In this document: one piece after another, positions 19,322 to 28,274 of the stretch | Layout of the letters: every line of letters begins with the position of its first letter | Numbering within the stretch: position 1 is the stretch's first letter | NCBI GenBank assembly: GCA_017880905.1 | Contig: JADGRO010000023.1 | Span: 1 to 64,000 of the forward strand | Length of the DNA stretch: 64,000 nt | Direction: 5' to 3' | Source: Methylotenera sp. | Lineage (GTDB): Bacteria > Pseudomonadota > Gammaproteobacteria > Burkholderiales > Methylophilaceae | Program-made: the position numbers and the translations under genes | Notes under the pieces: model-generated | Databases searched by the model: none | What the model saw: the letters and a program-made list of their open reading frames with translations, nothing else | What the model was told of the DNA's origin: nothing

Positions 19322-20223
19322 TTGCTGCCCACTAACGACATAAACACATCTTCCAAATCGGCTTCGAATAATTGCATATCTTCAATATTAATCTTGGCTT
19401 TACGCAATTCGCTCAACACATATTCCAATTGATTTGGCTCTGTAAGCGCTAGTGTGTAAACACCATTTTCGCCACTTTTTAGCATCGGTAATAATGTAGT
19501 TGGAAGCACCGCATTACCAAGTTTTAGCCGCAAATTTTTACCTGCGAGCTTTTCTAATAAGTTTGCGGTTGTGTCCAATGCAACAATCTCGCCCTGCTTC
19601 ATCATCGCCACGCGCTCACATAGCGTCTCCGCCTCTTCCAGATAATGCGTGGTTAAAATAATAGTGTGGCCATCGCGATTGAGTTGTTTAATAAAGCCCC
19701 ATAACATCTGTCGTAACTCAACATCCACGCCCGCGGTAGGCTCATCCAACACGATTACAGGCGGCTTGTGTGCCAGCGCTTGCGCAATCAGGGCACGACG
19801 CTTCATGCCACCGGAAAGCTTACGCATATTGGTGTGCGCCTTATCGGTTAAACCTAGGTTTTCAATCACTTCATCCACCCAAGCGTCATTCTCACGACCA
19901 CGACCAAAATAACCCGCTTGAAAGCGTAGCATTTCACGTACATTAAAAAATGGATCGAACACCAATTCCTGCGGCACCACGCCCAACACCATACGTGCAG
20001 CTTGGTAATCATCCACCACATCGTGTCCCATCACAGAAACCTTACCCTGTGTGGGCTTAAGCAAGCCAGCCAAAATATTAATAAGCGTCGATTTTCCCGC
20101 ACCATTCGGGCCAAGCAATGCAAAAAATTCGCCCTGGTTGATAGTTAAATCAATGCCATTAAGCGCATGCAAATTGCCAAAACGCTTGTGGACTTGTTCT
20201 ATTTTTATTGCTGGAACTGTCAC
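19318..20223 (-). CDS. ABC exporter ATP-binding protein (YadG type)
   Basis: 301 residues with Walker A GPNGAGKST (about 36-44), signature LSGGMKRR, Walker B VIVLDEPTAGVD and switch His in ILTTHYLEEAE. The C-terminal 80 residues form the variable domain seen in drug/polysaccharide ABC-2 ATPases. It pairs with the downstream permease. A terminator separates the two from mlaB. Confidence 0.92.
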   Translation of the reverse strand: MTVPAIKIEQVHKRFGNLHALNGIDLTINQGEFFALLGPNGAGKSTLINILAGLLKPTQGKVSVMGHDVVDDYQAARMVLGVVPQELVFDPFFNVREMLRFQAGYFGRGRENDAWVDEVIENLGLTDKAHTNMRKLSGGMKRRALIAQALAHKPPVIVLDEPTAGVDVELRQMLWGFIKQLNRDGHTIILTTHYLEEAETLCERVAMMKQGEIVALDTTANLLEKLAGKNLRLKLGNAVLPTTLLPMLKSGENGVYTLALTEPNQLEYVLSELRKAKINIEDMQLFEADLEDVFMSLVGSK

Positions 20224-20263
20224 CGACGACTCAATTCAAGACTCAATTCGATAGGTAAATCAC

Positions 20264-20294
20264 AAAAACGAAACCCCACCGTGTAGATGGGGTT
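20264..20294 (-). terminator. Rho-independent terminator after mlaB
   Basis: Minus strand AACCCCA and TGGGGTT (20288-20294 and 20272-20278) form a 7-bp stem followed by TCGTTTTTGTG, 40 bases beyond the mlaB stop. It separates the mla operon from the ABC exporter genes. Confidence 0.75.
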
Positions 20295-20333
20295 ACAGTA
20301 TAAAAATTAAATAGGGCAAAACTATAACGAGCA

Positions 20334-20621
20334 CTAATTGATTAACTCGACCACACCATATAGCTGCGTTAAACTGGTTAAATTTGCTGGCAAATTCATC
20401 AACTTTAATGATTGATTTTCTCGCTGCGCGCGCCGTTTCCACTCCAAAATCAAACTGATAGTTGATGTATCAATATTGGTCACATTCGCAAAATCAACCA
20501 TCGTGTTAGCTGCAATAGGCAACGATTTACTTGCTTCTAAAATCGCCGACACCGTGCCGATAACCACTCCACCACTAACGTTCCAACAGTTATCAATTTG
20601 CGCTATTTGTGCTTGTGACAT
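20334..20621 (-). CDS. mlaB: MlaB-type STAS-domain protein
   Basis: The cytoplasmic STAS subunit that stabilises the MlaF ATPase. The 95 residues have the STAS core with MVDFANVTNIDTSTISLILEW, where the conserved Thr/Ser of the switch loop lies. It is the last mla gene and starts one base after mlaC ends. Confidence 0.88.
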   Translation of the reverse strand: MSQAQIAQIDNCWNVSGGVVIGTVSAILEASKSLPIAANTMVDFANVTNIDTSTISLILEWKRRAQRENQSLKLMNLPANLTSLTQLYGVVELIN

Positions 20622-20622
20622 G

Positions 20623-21246
20623 TTAGTTATGATTGGAAGCGGTTTTAGCCTGCGCCGCTTTATTTTTATCAGTCAATTTTTTAATCAGGCTGTCTAAACC
20701 ATTTTGGCGAATTTCTTGCGCAAACTGACCACGATAATTAGTCACCAAGCTCACGCCTTCAATCACAATATCGTACACTTTCCAAGCTTCCGGCTGCTTT
20801 ACAAGCGTATAATCCACCTCAATAGGCTGACCACCTGGTTGCACTATTTGCGTTTTTACCGAGGCAATATCTGAATCACCCATCAAACGAAACGGTTTAT
20901 ATTCAATGGTTTGATTCCTGTATTTAGAAAGTGCAGACGCATAAGTACGTATCAGCAATGTGCGAAATTCATTTTGAAACCCAGCTTTTTGGTCTGGCGT
21001 AGCAATTGTCCAGTTTTTGCCTAATACCATACGCGAAACTTTATCAAAATCGAAATTTGGCACGATTTTTTGTTCCGCCAAAGTAAATATTTTTTCTTGA
21101 TCGCCCGCTTGGATATCTTTATCGCTTTTAACTGTGGCCAATACATCTTCGGCAGTCCTTTTGACAAGTTCATCCGGGCCTTCAACTGCAAAGCTAGCCA
21201 CACTAAAACATAGTAAACTTAATGCAATAAAAAATTGTTTCATCAT
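20623..21246 (-). CDS. mlaC: Phospholipid-binding periplasmic protein MlaC
   Basis: Shuttles phospholipids across the periplasm between the outer membrane and MlaFEDB. The 207-residue precursor has a Sec signal peptide ending near SFAVEG, then the MlaC/Ttg2D fold with FDFDKVSRMVLGKNW, LLIRTYASAL and VYDIVIEGVSLVTNYRGQF. The gene lies between mlaD and mlaB. Confidence 0.95.
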   Translation of the reverse strand: MMKQFFIALSLLCFSVASFAVEGPDELVKRTAEDVLATVKSDKDIQAGDQEKIFTLAEQKIVPNFDFDKVSRMVLGKNWTIATPDQKAGFQNEFRTLLIRTYASALSKYRNQTIEYKPFRLMGDSDIASVKTQIVQPGGQPIEVDYTLVKQPEAWKVYDIVIEGVSLVTNYRGQFAQEIRQNGLDSLIKKLTDKNKAAQAKTASNHN

Positions 21247-21266
21247 TTTTAAAATCCTTTTTAGCT

Positions 21267-21836
21267 TTATTTAGGCGCGGCTGCACCTTTACCTTTATTA
21301 TTGATCTGATCTAACGGGTTTGCAGTTAACCCATCATCAGCAGATTTAGTTGATGCCTTGGTTGAAGATACATCATCTTTATTTTCCGAGGCTTTATTGA
21401 ACAAAAATTGACTGATCATTTTTTCTAACACAATGGCATCTTGCGTATGCGTTATTTTATCTCCATTTTTAAGTTTCGCTTCATCGCCGCCTACCTCCAA
21501 GCCAACATACTGCTCCCCTAACAGGCCCGCAGTATAAATATTTGCAAAAGTATCCTTCGGAAAGCTATAACGTTTGTCAATATTGAGACTTATCACTGCT
21601 TCATAAGTTTCCGTGTCGAATTTAATTTTGCCTACACGTCCTACTACTACGCCAGCACTCTTTACTGGTGCACGTGGCTTTAAACCGCCGATATTTTCAA
21701 AGTTGGCAATCACCGTATAGGTGGGGCCTAATTTACTAGTAGTTAAATTACCCACCTTCATCGCTAAGCCCAGCAAAGCCGCCACGCCCAAAGCGACAAA
21801 AATACCTACCCATAAATCTATCGTTGTTCTTTCCAT
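21267..21836 (-). CDS. mlaD: MCE-domain protein MlaD
   Basis: A membrane-anchored periplasmic protein that forms a hexameric ring over MlaE. The 189 residues have an N-terminal anchor (about 7-28), one MCE domain with GGLKPRAPVKSAGVVVGRVG and TAGLLGEQYVGLEVGG, and a long polar tail rich in Lys, Ser and Asp. It follows mlaE by 16 bases. Confidence 0.95.
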   Translation of the reverse strand: MERTTIDLWVGIFVALGVAALLGLAMKVGNLTTSKLGPTYTVIANFENIGGLKPRAPVKSAGVVVGRVGKIKFDTETYEAVISLNIDKRYSFPKDTFANIYTAGLLGEQYVGLEVGGDEAKLKNGDKITHTQDAIVLEKMISQFLFNKASENKDDVSSTKASTKSADDGLTANPLDQINNKGKGAAAPK

Positions 21837-21852
21837 TACTCACTCCCGCATG

Positions 21853-22647
21853 CTATACGCTTATCATAAATGAAGTTAATACAAAATCTAATATCAACAC
21901 GGTAAGCGATGAAGTCACTACCGTTCTTGTCGTCGCACTACTCACCCCTTCAGCTGTGGGTGGCGCATCATAACCTTCAAACAGTGCAATCATGGTACAC
22001 GCCACGCCAAATACCAAGCTTTTAATCACGCCATTGACAATATCAAGTCGCCAATCCACATTGGCCTGCATTTGCGACCAAAATGCGCCTGCATCCACGC
22101 CAATTAGCGGCACCGCCACCAAATAGCCACCCAAAATACCCACCATAGAAAATATGGTGGCTAAAATCGGCATAGCAATCACCCCCGCCCAAAAACGTGG
22201 GGCAATCACACGTGAAATGGGATTAACTGCCATCATTTCCATGGCAGATAATTGTTCTGTCGCTTTCATTAAACCTATTTCCGCGGTAATTGCTGTACCT
22301 GCACGACCTGCGAATAATAAAGCAGTAACTACCGGTCCTAACTCACGCACTAATGCCAACGCTACCAATACGCCAATAGCTTCCGATGATCCATATCGTT
22401 GTAGCGTGTTGTAGCCTTGTAAAGCCAGCACCATACCAACAAAAAATGCAGAAACCAAAATAATGATGAGTGACAATACACCTGTAAAATACACTTCACG
22501 AATGATTAAATGAAACCTGCGGAAGCTTTCGCCAGACGAAATGAGCGTTAGCCCAAAAAACCGCGCGCCTGCGCCTAGCCGCCAAATACGCTTGGTAACA
22601 CGATGCCCCAAGGTGCGCAAGGGACGAAGGCGGGAGCGCTTTATCAT
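21853..22647 (-). CDS. mlaE: Phospholipid ABC transporter permease MlaE
   Basis: The permease dimer subunit of the Mla complex. The 264 residues include the family sequences LVRELGPVVTALLFAGRAGTA, AEIGLMKATEQLSAMEMM and five or six membrane helices. It overlaps the 3' end of mlaF by 4 bases. Confidence 0.95.
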   Translation of the reverse strand: MIKRSRLRPLRTLGHRVTKRIWRLGAGARFFGLTLISSGESFRRFHLIIREVYFTGVLSLIIILVSAFFVGMVLALQGYNTLQRYGSSEAIGVLVALALVRELGPVVTALLFAGRAGTAITAEIGLMKATEQLSAMEMMAVNPISRVIAPRFWAGVIAMPILATIFSMVGILGGYLVAVPLIGVDAGAFWSQMQANVDWRLDIVNGVIKSLVFGVACTMIALFEGYDAPPTAEGVSSATTRTVVTSSLTVLILDFVLTSFMISV

Positions 22648-23447
22648 GCTTCAAACCCCAGCAAATCGCGCTTGTAATCGCCAGCCGCATAATGAAACGG
22701 CACTGGTCCGTCTTTTTCGCCATGCACAAATTGATGTACGAATGGCAAACTGGAATTTTGTAAATCTTTTGGCGTACCTTCTGCTGCAACCACACCGTCG
22801 GCCACAAAATAAACATAATCTGCAATTGAAAAAGTTTCTTTTACATCGTGTGAAACAATAATAGAAGTCGTGCCAAGTGCATCGTTAAGCGTGCGAATTA
22901 AAACACAAATCACGCCCATCGAAATAGGGTCTAACCCTGCAAAAGGTTCATCGTACATCACAATATCAGGGTCTAGCGCAATAGCGCGCGCCAAGGCCAC
23001 GCGCCGCGCCATACCTCCAGAAAGCTCCGCTGGCATCAGCTTGTGTGCACCACGCAAACCAACAGCATTGAGTTTCATCAATACCAAGTCATGAATCATG
23101 CTCTCGGGTAGATCGGTATGTTCACGGATTGGGAAAGCCACGTTTTCAAACACAGATAAATCAGTAAACAACGCACCGTGCTGAAACAACATACCCATTT
23201 TGCGACGTAGTAGATATATACCTTCACGGCTTTGCTGGTGCACCACCTGTCCATCAACTCGGACTTTGCCCTTATTAGGCTTAATTTGCCCGCCGATTAA
23301 GCGTAGCAGCGTAGTTTTTCCGCTGCCGCTGCCGCCCATAATAGCTACTATTTTGCCGCGTGGAAACACCATATTGATGCCCTGATGCAACATGCGGCCT
23401 TTGTAGCCAAACGAGAGATTGTCGATTTCGACGATATTTTGAGTCAT
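22644..23447 (-). CDS. mlaF: Phospholipid ABC transporter ATPase MlaF
   Basis: ATPase of the Mla system. It has Walker A GGSGSGKTT, signature LSGGMARR, Walker B IVMYDEPFAGLDP and switch VSHDVKETF. I take the ATG at 23447 (MTQNIVEIDNLSFGYKG), giving 267 residues that line up with the family; an in-frame ATG at 23477 would add ten residues. Neither start has a clear Shine-Dalgarno site. It is the first gene of mlaFEDCB. No mlaA is present in this cluster. Confidence 0.94.
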   Translation of the reverse strand: MTQNIVEIDNLSFGYKGRMLHQGINMVFPRGKIVAIMGGSGSGKTTLLRLIGGQIKPNKGKVRVDGQVVHQQSREGIYLLRRKMGMLFQHGALFTDLSVFENVAFPIREHTDLPESMIHDLVLMKLNAVGLRGAHKLMPAELSGGMARRVALARAIALDPDIVMYDEPFAGLDPISMGVICVLIRTLNDALGTTSIIVSHDVKETFSIADYVYFVADGVVAAEGTPKDLQNSSLPFVHQFVHGEKDGPVPFHYAAGDYKRDLLGFEA

Positions 23448-23546
23448 TAGTATGGTGCGTTTAAATTTTGTAATCATTCTAAATCAAAACGAGACTAAAT
23501 CAAACGTAAACCTAGCAATAGAGAAAATGGGGTTGCGCAAAACAAA

Positions 23547-23567
23547 AAGCCCGCACAAGGCGGGCTT
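23547..23567 (-). terminator. Rho-independent terminator after the prepilin gene
   Basis: AAGCCCGC and GCGGGCTT pair around a short loop. On the minus strand the stem is followed by TTTGTTTTG, 25 bases beyond the stop codon of the prepilin gene. It also separates that gene from the mla operon. Confidence 0.8.
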
Positions 23568-23591
23568 CGAATCATTAAACTTCTATCTTGC

Positions 23592-24257
23592 TCAGAATGA
23601 CATGCAAACCGTATAGGGAGTAGAATCAACAGGTGCATTAACACCATTAGTAGCCGCTCCACCCTGTACCTGAATTCTTACAGAACCAGTGTCCCCCACT
23701 CCATCATCAAGTGTAGTATCTAACTGCTTAGCAAACTTGCCCAATATACCATCAGAGCAAACAACATATGCGCCTGAGATACCTCCAACTGTAGGCAGTA
23801 CTGTTGTTCCAGTAAAACCTGTTACGCTTTGGATTCCAATCAAACCACCATCAGCATTGCGAGGTTGATATGTATTTCCCGCAGTAGCACAATCGACTAC
23901 AGTAGACCCTGGCGCCAGACCTGCAAGACGAACATGCTGCCAAAACACGCATGATTCGTCACCATTGTTTGTTGTATTCCAAAGACCTTGAATAACGCCG
24001 TTACCCAATGCTCCAACAGTAGCTGCTGTGCCCCCAGTTACATGAGTAGCCGCAGCCGCATCATCGCCTGGCAAAGCTTTAAATTTATCTTGATAGCCAT
24101 AGATATAAACTTGCACATTCTGGAAATCGCGTGCCATGTTTTTTACTTTGGCACTATTAATCAGTTCTTGCCCTCTCAGCACACCACCTAGCAGCAAGCC
24201 AATAATCACTAAGACGATGGCGAGCTCGATTAGGGTAAACCCTGTTTGCTTATTCAT
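23592..24257 (-). CDS. Type IV prepilin-like protein
   Basis: A 221-residue protein with a class III signal: MNKQTG, then FTLIELAIVLVIIGLLLGGV, with cleavage expected after G6 and Glu at +5. The rest is a small globular domain with Thr/Gly/Ala-rich loops and several cysteines (CVFWQHVRLAGLAPG, VVDC, VVCSDGI, and C near the end in YTVCMSF) suited to disulfides. It is monocistronic, with its own terminator. A good SD (AAAGGA) precedes the ATG and a sigma-54 type promoter lies upstream. It could be a pilin or a pseudopilin-like surface protein; no assembly gene is adjacent. Confidence 0.88.
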   Translation of the reverse strand: MNKQTGFTLIELAIVLVIIGLLLGGVLRGQELINSAKVKNMARDFQNVQVYIYGYQDKFKALPGDDAAAATHVTGGTAATVGALGNGVIQGLWNTTNNGDESCVFWQHVRLAGLAPGSTVVDCATAGNTYQPRNADGGLIGIQSVTGFTGTTVLPTVGGISGAYVVCSDGILGKFAKQLDTTLDDGVGDTGSVRIQVQGGAATNGVNAPVDSTPYTVCMSF

Positions 24258-24324
24258 TGTGGTATCCTTTAACCTATTATCTGTGTGACATTATTGTTTA
24301 TTTGTCCACACTCAGCAAAAATAA

Positions 24325-24340
24325 TGCAAATAATATGCCA
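24325..24340 (-). promoter_or_regulatory. Sigma-54 type (-24/-12) promoter of the prepilin gene
   Basis: Minus strand TGGCATATTATTTGCA matches the consensus TGGCAC-N5-TTGCA at ten of eleven defined positions, with GG and GC exactly 12 bases apart. It would give a start near 24314 and a leader of about 57 bases before the prepilin ATG. The sigma-54 activator PilR is encoded in this window. Confidence 0.7.
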
Positions 24341-24424
24341 GCCCTGTAAAGCCTTATTATATAAGGTGTTCTAGCTGTTTTATAGGTTATAAAAAACAAA
24401 AAATAGATGAAATTTCATCGCTTG

Positions 24425-24441
24425 TGACAAAATATTGACAC
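24425..24441. repeat. TGACA direct repeats upstream of the sigma-54 promoter
   Basis: TGACA occurs at 24425-24429 and 24436-24440, 11 bp (one helical turn) apart, about 110-125 bp upstream of the predicted prepilin transcription start. On the minus strand they read TGTC, the core reported for PilR sites in Pseudomonas. This is the right distance for an activator site, but the repeat also lies about 65 bp before the divergent kinase gene. Confidence 0.45.
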
Positions 24442-24504
24442 TCTTTTTTTAGTCGCATTTTTAGATTATGCTAAGGCCACATTAAACACGTACAAAAAAC
24501 CCCT

Positions 24505-26229
24505 ATGCGCAACTATGCCAAAATTAACCAATTATTAACCGTGCACTCGCAGCGTATTTTAGCACTCATGCTAATCACACTGCACGTATTTTTAATTTGG
24601 GGTGACACTACAACTCCACTGCAGCGCACGTTTTTCTTATGTCACTACGGCTTATTTTTACTATGGCAGCCAGTATGGAGCAGTAGCGAAAAGCTCTCAA
24701 AACCTGCTATCGCATTATTCGTTAGCGTTGGTTTGATTGCCCTTTTTTACATCAATTGGTGGCTCACAGCGATATGGATATCCATTTTATTTGGGTTATT
24801 GGGCGGGCGGGTATTTTCAGAAGAAACAAAAGCCATGCGGATTATTCATATTCTTGCTGCAAGCTATTTGCTATCCATGCTATTACTGTGGGTGGTACCA
24901 AAACTATTAGATGCTTCTCAAGATTTAGAAGCTGCAAAATTTGTTATTCGTTATCTATTGCCCATACTACCCATCATTATTTTCTTTATTGGTAAACCGA
25001 CCTCTAAAACCGGTCAATTACCCATATTGGATTTCTTTTATACTTTATTATTGACCCTAGTCGCCTTTATTTTGGTACTAGCCAGTTATGCAATAGGTAC
25101 TTTGCATGCAGTTAATTATGTGCAAGTAATGTTTATTGCCATTTTTGGGTTGGCCTTCGCGCTTATTGCATTTAGTGTGCTATGGCGGCCTAGTACGCGT
25201 TTTTCCGGTGTAGAAATTTTAATGTCACGTTACTTGCTAAGTATAGGGATGCCGTTTGAAAAATGGGTTAAAAATATCGCGACTTTAGGAGAAGTTGAAT
25301 CAACGCCGAATGGCTTTGTAGTAGCTGCAATGGGTGAAATGACTGCTTTGCCTTGGGTAACGGGCGTTAATTGGTTAGCCGACGAAACGCAAGGCAAACT
25401 TGGCGAATCATCAAAGCATGTGACCAATTTTAACTTTAAAGATTTTCACATGACTTTGCATACGCGCTGGCAGATTTCACCCGCTTTGTATGTGCATGTA
25501 AAGCTACTCACGCAAATTATGGGCGAATTTTACGAAGCCAAACGCCGCGAGGAAACCTTGCGCCAAAACGCTTATATGCAAGCTTTTTACGAGACCGGAT
25601 CGCGCCTCACGCACGACATTAAAAACATTCTGCAATCGGTTGGGGCTTTAGTTTCGGCCGCCGAGCAAAGCAACAATAAAATGAGTGAGACTGATAACGA
25701 AGCACTGCTAAGCCTTATTCGCAGACAATTGCCCGTGCTTAATCAACGTATTGCCGCTACGCTGGATAAACTTAAAGCGCCGGGAGAAGAAAAGAAAAGG
25801 TTAGAGATAATGTCGGCTTGGTGGAAAAACCTGCAATTACGTCACAATCACGATGATATCGAATTTGTGGCTGAGCAATTACCCAGACAGGAAATTAATG
25901 CCGAAGTGTTAGATAGCGTGTTGGATAACTTGCTTAATAATGCGCTGGGAAAAATCAAATATCAACCCAATACTTCAATTAAAGTAGAAATGTTTGAGGA
26001 CGCTGAAAATGGCTTTTGTATTGATGTAACCGATACCGGTAAAGCGATGGATGGACAAATTGCAAACGATATATTTAAAAAACATATCGCCTCACACAAT
26101 GGTTTAGGAGTGGGTTTGTTTCATGCCGCACAAGATAGCAAACTTGCGGGTTATGAGTTAAGTTTGGTAAGTAACGTAAATGGTGCGGTGCGTTTTAGAG
26201 TAGAACTCATGCCAAACCCAAGCAAATAA
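24505..26229 (+). CDS. Orphan membrane sensor histidine kinase (HDIKN type)
   Basis: A 574-residue kinase. Residues about 15-226 form seven or eight membrane helices, about 240-345 look like a GAF-type sensing domain, the phospho-acceptor is H370 in TGSRLTHDIKNILQSVG, and a GHKL ATPase domain follows with N-box LDNLLNNALGKI, DVTDTGKAMDG and GLGVGLFHAA. The HDIKN box and domain order resemble the PrsK subfamily. No response regulator is adjacent. The signal is unknown. It is divergent from the prepilin gene and faces cytochrome c4 with a 16-base gap. Confidence 0.88.
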   Translation: MRNYAKINQLLTVHSQRILALMLITLHVFLIWGDTTTPLQRTFFLCHYGLFLLWQPVWSSSEKLSKPAIALFVSVGLIALFYINWWLTAIWISILFGLLGGRVFSEETKAMRIIHILAASYLLSMLLLWVVPKLLDASQDLEAAKFVIRYLLPILPIIIFFIGKPTSKTGQLPILDFFYTLLLTLVAFILVLASYAIGTLHAVNYVQVMFIAIFGLAFALIAFSVLWRPSTRFSGVEILMSRYLLSIGMPFEKWVKNIATLGEVESTPNGFVVAAMGEMTALPWVTGVNWLADETQGKLGESSKHVTNFNFKDFHMTLHTRWQISPALYVHVKLLTQIMGEFYEAKRREETLRQNAYMQAFYETGSRLTHDIKNILQSVGALVSAAEQSNNKMSETDNEALLSLIRRQLPVLNQRIAATLDKLKAPGEEKKRLEIMSAWWKNLQLRHNHDDIEFVAEQLPRQEINAEVLDSVLDNLLNNALGKIKYQPNTSIKVEMFEDAENGFCIDVTDTGKAMDGQIANDIFKKHIASHNGLGVGLFHAAQDSKLAGYELSLVSNVNGAVRFRVELMPNPSK

Positions 26230-26245
26230 TTAGTACAAGGCTTGT

Positions 26246-26875
26246 CTAACGTAAGCCTTGCATATAGTCGGCCACGGCTTGCATTTCGGCATCGGTCATT
26301 TTGGCGGCAATCGCTGTCATCATTGGCGCATTGGCACGTTCACCAGTGCGGAAAGTTCTCAATTGTGCAAGTGTATAATCTGCATGTTGCGCGGCCAAAC
26401 GTGGAAATTGCTTAGGTAACCCTGCACCGTTTGCGCCATGGCATGAAGCACATGCTGGTACACCGGTAGCTGCAATGCCGCCACGATAAATTTTTTCGCC
26501 GAGTGACCCAGCACCGTTACTTTTGGCTTTGGCTAGATTAATTTTTTGGCTAGAGAAATAATGAGCTAAATTTTTCATATCATCTGTACTTAAATTAGCC
26601 ACTTGTGGCGCCATTACTGAGTTAGTACGTGATCCATCTTTAAAATTACTGAGCTGTTTAAGCAAGTAATCAGCGTGCTGGCCTGCCAGTTTTGGGTTAA
26701 GTGAAATCACGCTATTGCCATCAGCCGCATGGCAAGCCGCACACACGGTTTGCACTGTTTTATCAGTTGCGCTTTTTTCTGCTAGTGCTGGTGCTTTTTT
26801 CGTATCGGCTGCAAATGCAGACGAAGCCAATAAACTTGACAGCGCCAAGGTCAGAACACTCATTCGCTTAATCAT
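26246..26875 (-). CDS. Cytochrome c4 (dihaem)
   Basis: A periplasmic dihaem c-type cytochrome that passes electrons from the bc1 complex towards terminal oxidases. The 209-residue precursor has a signal peptide cleaved near AFA-AD, and two haem sites: CAACH (C45, C48, H49) and CASCH (C142, C145, H146), each in a domain with a similar KLAGQHADYLLKQL or RLAAQHADYTLAQL helix. It is divergent from engB. Confidence 0.94.
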   Translation of the reverse strand: MIKRMSVLTLALSSLLASSAFAADTKKAPALAEKSATDKTVQTVCAACHAADGNSVISLNPKLAGQHADYLLKQLSNFKDGSRTNSVMAPQVANLSTDDMKNLAHYFSSQKINLAKAKSNGAGSLGEKIYRGGIAATGVPACASCHGANGAGLPKQFPRLAAQHADYTLAQLRTFRTGERANAPMMTAIAAKMTDAEMQAVADYMQGLR

Positions 26876-26989
26876 TGCTGAACTTTCCTAACTATTTAAT
26901 TAGATTAATATCTTATCAAAAATCAATTGTTCATGATAGCATTTAAGCATAAACCCAACGCTGTTATTGTTTGAATTTGAGAGAGTTAA

Positions 26990-27610
26990 ATGCCTTTGTT
27001 TCAAAACGCAACATTTTTTATTTCCGCCCACCATTTGCGCGATTTGCCACCCGCAAGCGGTATTGAAGTGGCTTTTGCAGGCCGCTCTAATGCGGGAAAA
27101 TCCAGCGCACTCAACACTCTCGCCAACCATAATCGCTTAGCTTACGTAAGTAAACAACCTGGACGCACACAGCTGATTAATTTTTTCACGTTGGGTAATG
27201 ATAGGCACTTGGTCGATTTACCAGGATATGGTTATGCCAAAGTGCCCGAAGCTATGCGCGCGCACTGGCAAAGCATATTGGCACGCTATTTATCTGAGCG
27301 AACCAGTTTAGGCGGTTTAGTGTTGGTGATGGATAGCCGTCACCCACTTACGCCGCTGGATCGTCAGATGTTGGATTGGTTTTGCCCGAGCGGCAAACCT
27401 GTACACGTGCTGCTGACAAAATCTGATAAGTTATCACGCAACGAAGCCACTTTGACCTTAAATAAGGTGCACAAAGAGCTTAAAGCAACATGGGGGAATT
27501 GCAGCGTACAGTTGTTCTCCAGTCTTAAAAAACAAGGTGTCGAAGAAGCAGAAAAAGTAATTGGTTTATGGCTTTTTGGTAAAGACCAAATCCCAAACAC
27601 CGTGACCTAA
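26990..27610 (+). CDS. engB: Ribosome biogenesis GTPase EngB (YsxC/YihA)
   Basis: A GTPase needed for late large-subunit assembly. The 206 residues have G1 [10 protein letters not shown]2-region [11 protein letters not shown]3 DLPGYGYAK and G4 TKSDKL. The last 15 codons overlap the 3' end of trmB on the other strand by 45 bases. Divergence from a c4 cytochrome gene is common in proteobacteria. Confidence 0.96.
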   Translation: MPLFQNATFFISAHHLRDLPPASGIEVAFAGRSNAGKSSALNTLANHNRLAYVSKQPGRTQLINFFTLGNDRHLVDLPGYGYAKVPEAMRAHWQSILARYLSERTSLGGLVLVMDSRHPLTPLDRQMLDWFCPSGKPVHVLLTKSDKLSRNEATLTLNKVHKELKATWGNCSVQLFSSLKKQGVEEAEKVIGLWLFGKDQIPNTVT

Positions 27611-28258
27611 TTTCAACCCGCGGTTTTCAAATTTGGTCAGCGGTCGATAAGCTGGTTTTTCTGCGTAATCCGCTACCGTGTTTTGCAGTTGAGGCTCAGC
27701 TTTTAGTACTTCTAGAACCCGTTCTGCATACTCCTGCCAATCAGTCGCCACATGTATATAGGCGTCTGCTTTTAGTTTAGCGCATAACAATTTTACAAAC
27801 TCAGCTTGAATTAACCTGCGTTTGTGATGACGCTTTTTATGCCACGGATCGGGAAAGAAAATGTTCACACCATCCAGACTCGCATCCGCCAACATGTGTT
27901 GCAGCACTTCCACCGCATCGTGCTGAATAATGCGGACATTAGTAAGCGCTAACTCTTCTATTTGTTTAAGCAGGCTGCCAATTCCCGGCGTATGTACTTC
28001 CACTGCTACAAAATCACAATCAGGCAAAGTTTGCGCAATTTTGGCGGTCGCGTCACCCATACCAAAACCAATTTCGAGGATTTTTTTGCTCTTTTTTCTG
28101 CCAAACAATTCATCTAAATCGAGCAAGTTTTCGGCATAATCAACACCAAATTTTGGCCAAGTAATTACCAGCGCACGTGCCTGGCCTTTGGTCAAGCGAC
28201 CCTGGCGCAACACAAAGCTGCGAATGCGGCGGCGGTGGATATTTTCAATTTCATTCAT
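27566..28258 (-). CDS. trmB: tRNA (guanine-N7-)-methyltransferase
   Basis: Makes m7G46 in tRNA with SAM. It has motif [16 protein letters not shown], the NTFPDPW-like [15 protein letters not shown] and the C-terminal [11 protein letters not shown] take the ATG at 28258 ([16 protein letters not shown]; 230 residues), as residues further upstream are unlike the family and overlap midA; an ATG at 28267 is possible. Its last 45 bases overlap engB. Confidence 0.95.
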   Translation of the reverse strand: MNEIENIHRRRIRSFVLRQGRLTKGQARALVITWPKFGVDYAENLLDLDELFGRKKSKKILEIGFGMGDATAKIAQTLPDCDFVAVEVHTPGIGSLLKQIEELALTNVRIIQHDAVEVLQHMLADASLDGVNIFFPDPWHKKRHHKRRLIQAEFVKLLCAKLKADAYIHVATDWQEYAERVLEVLKAEPQLQNTVADYAEKPAYRPLTKFENRGLKLGHGVWDLVFTKKP

Positions 28259-28274
28259 GGCGCGCATTATACGC

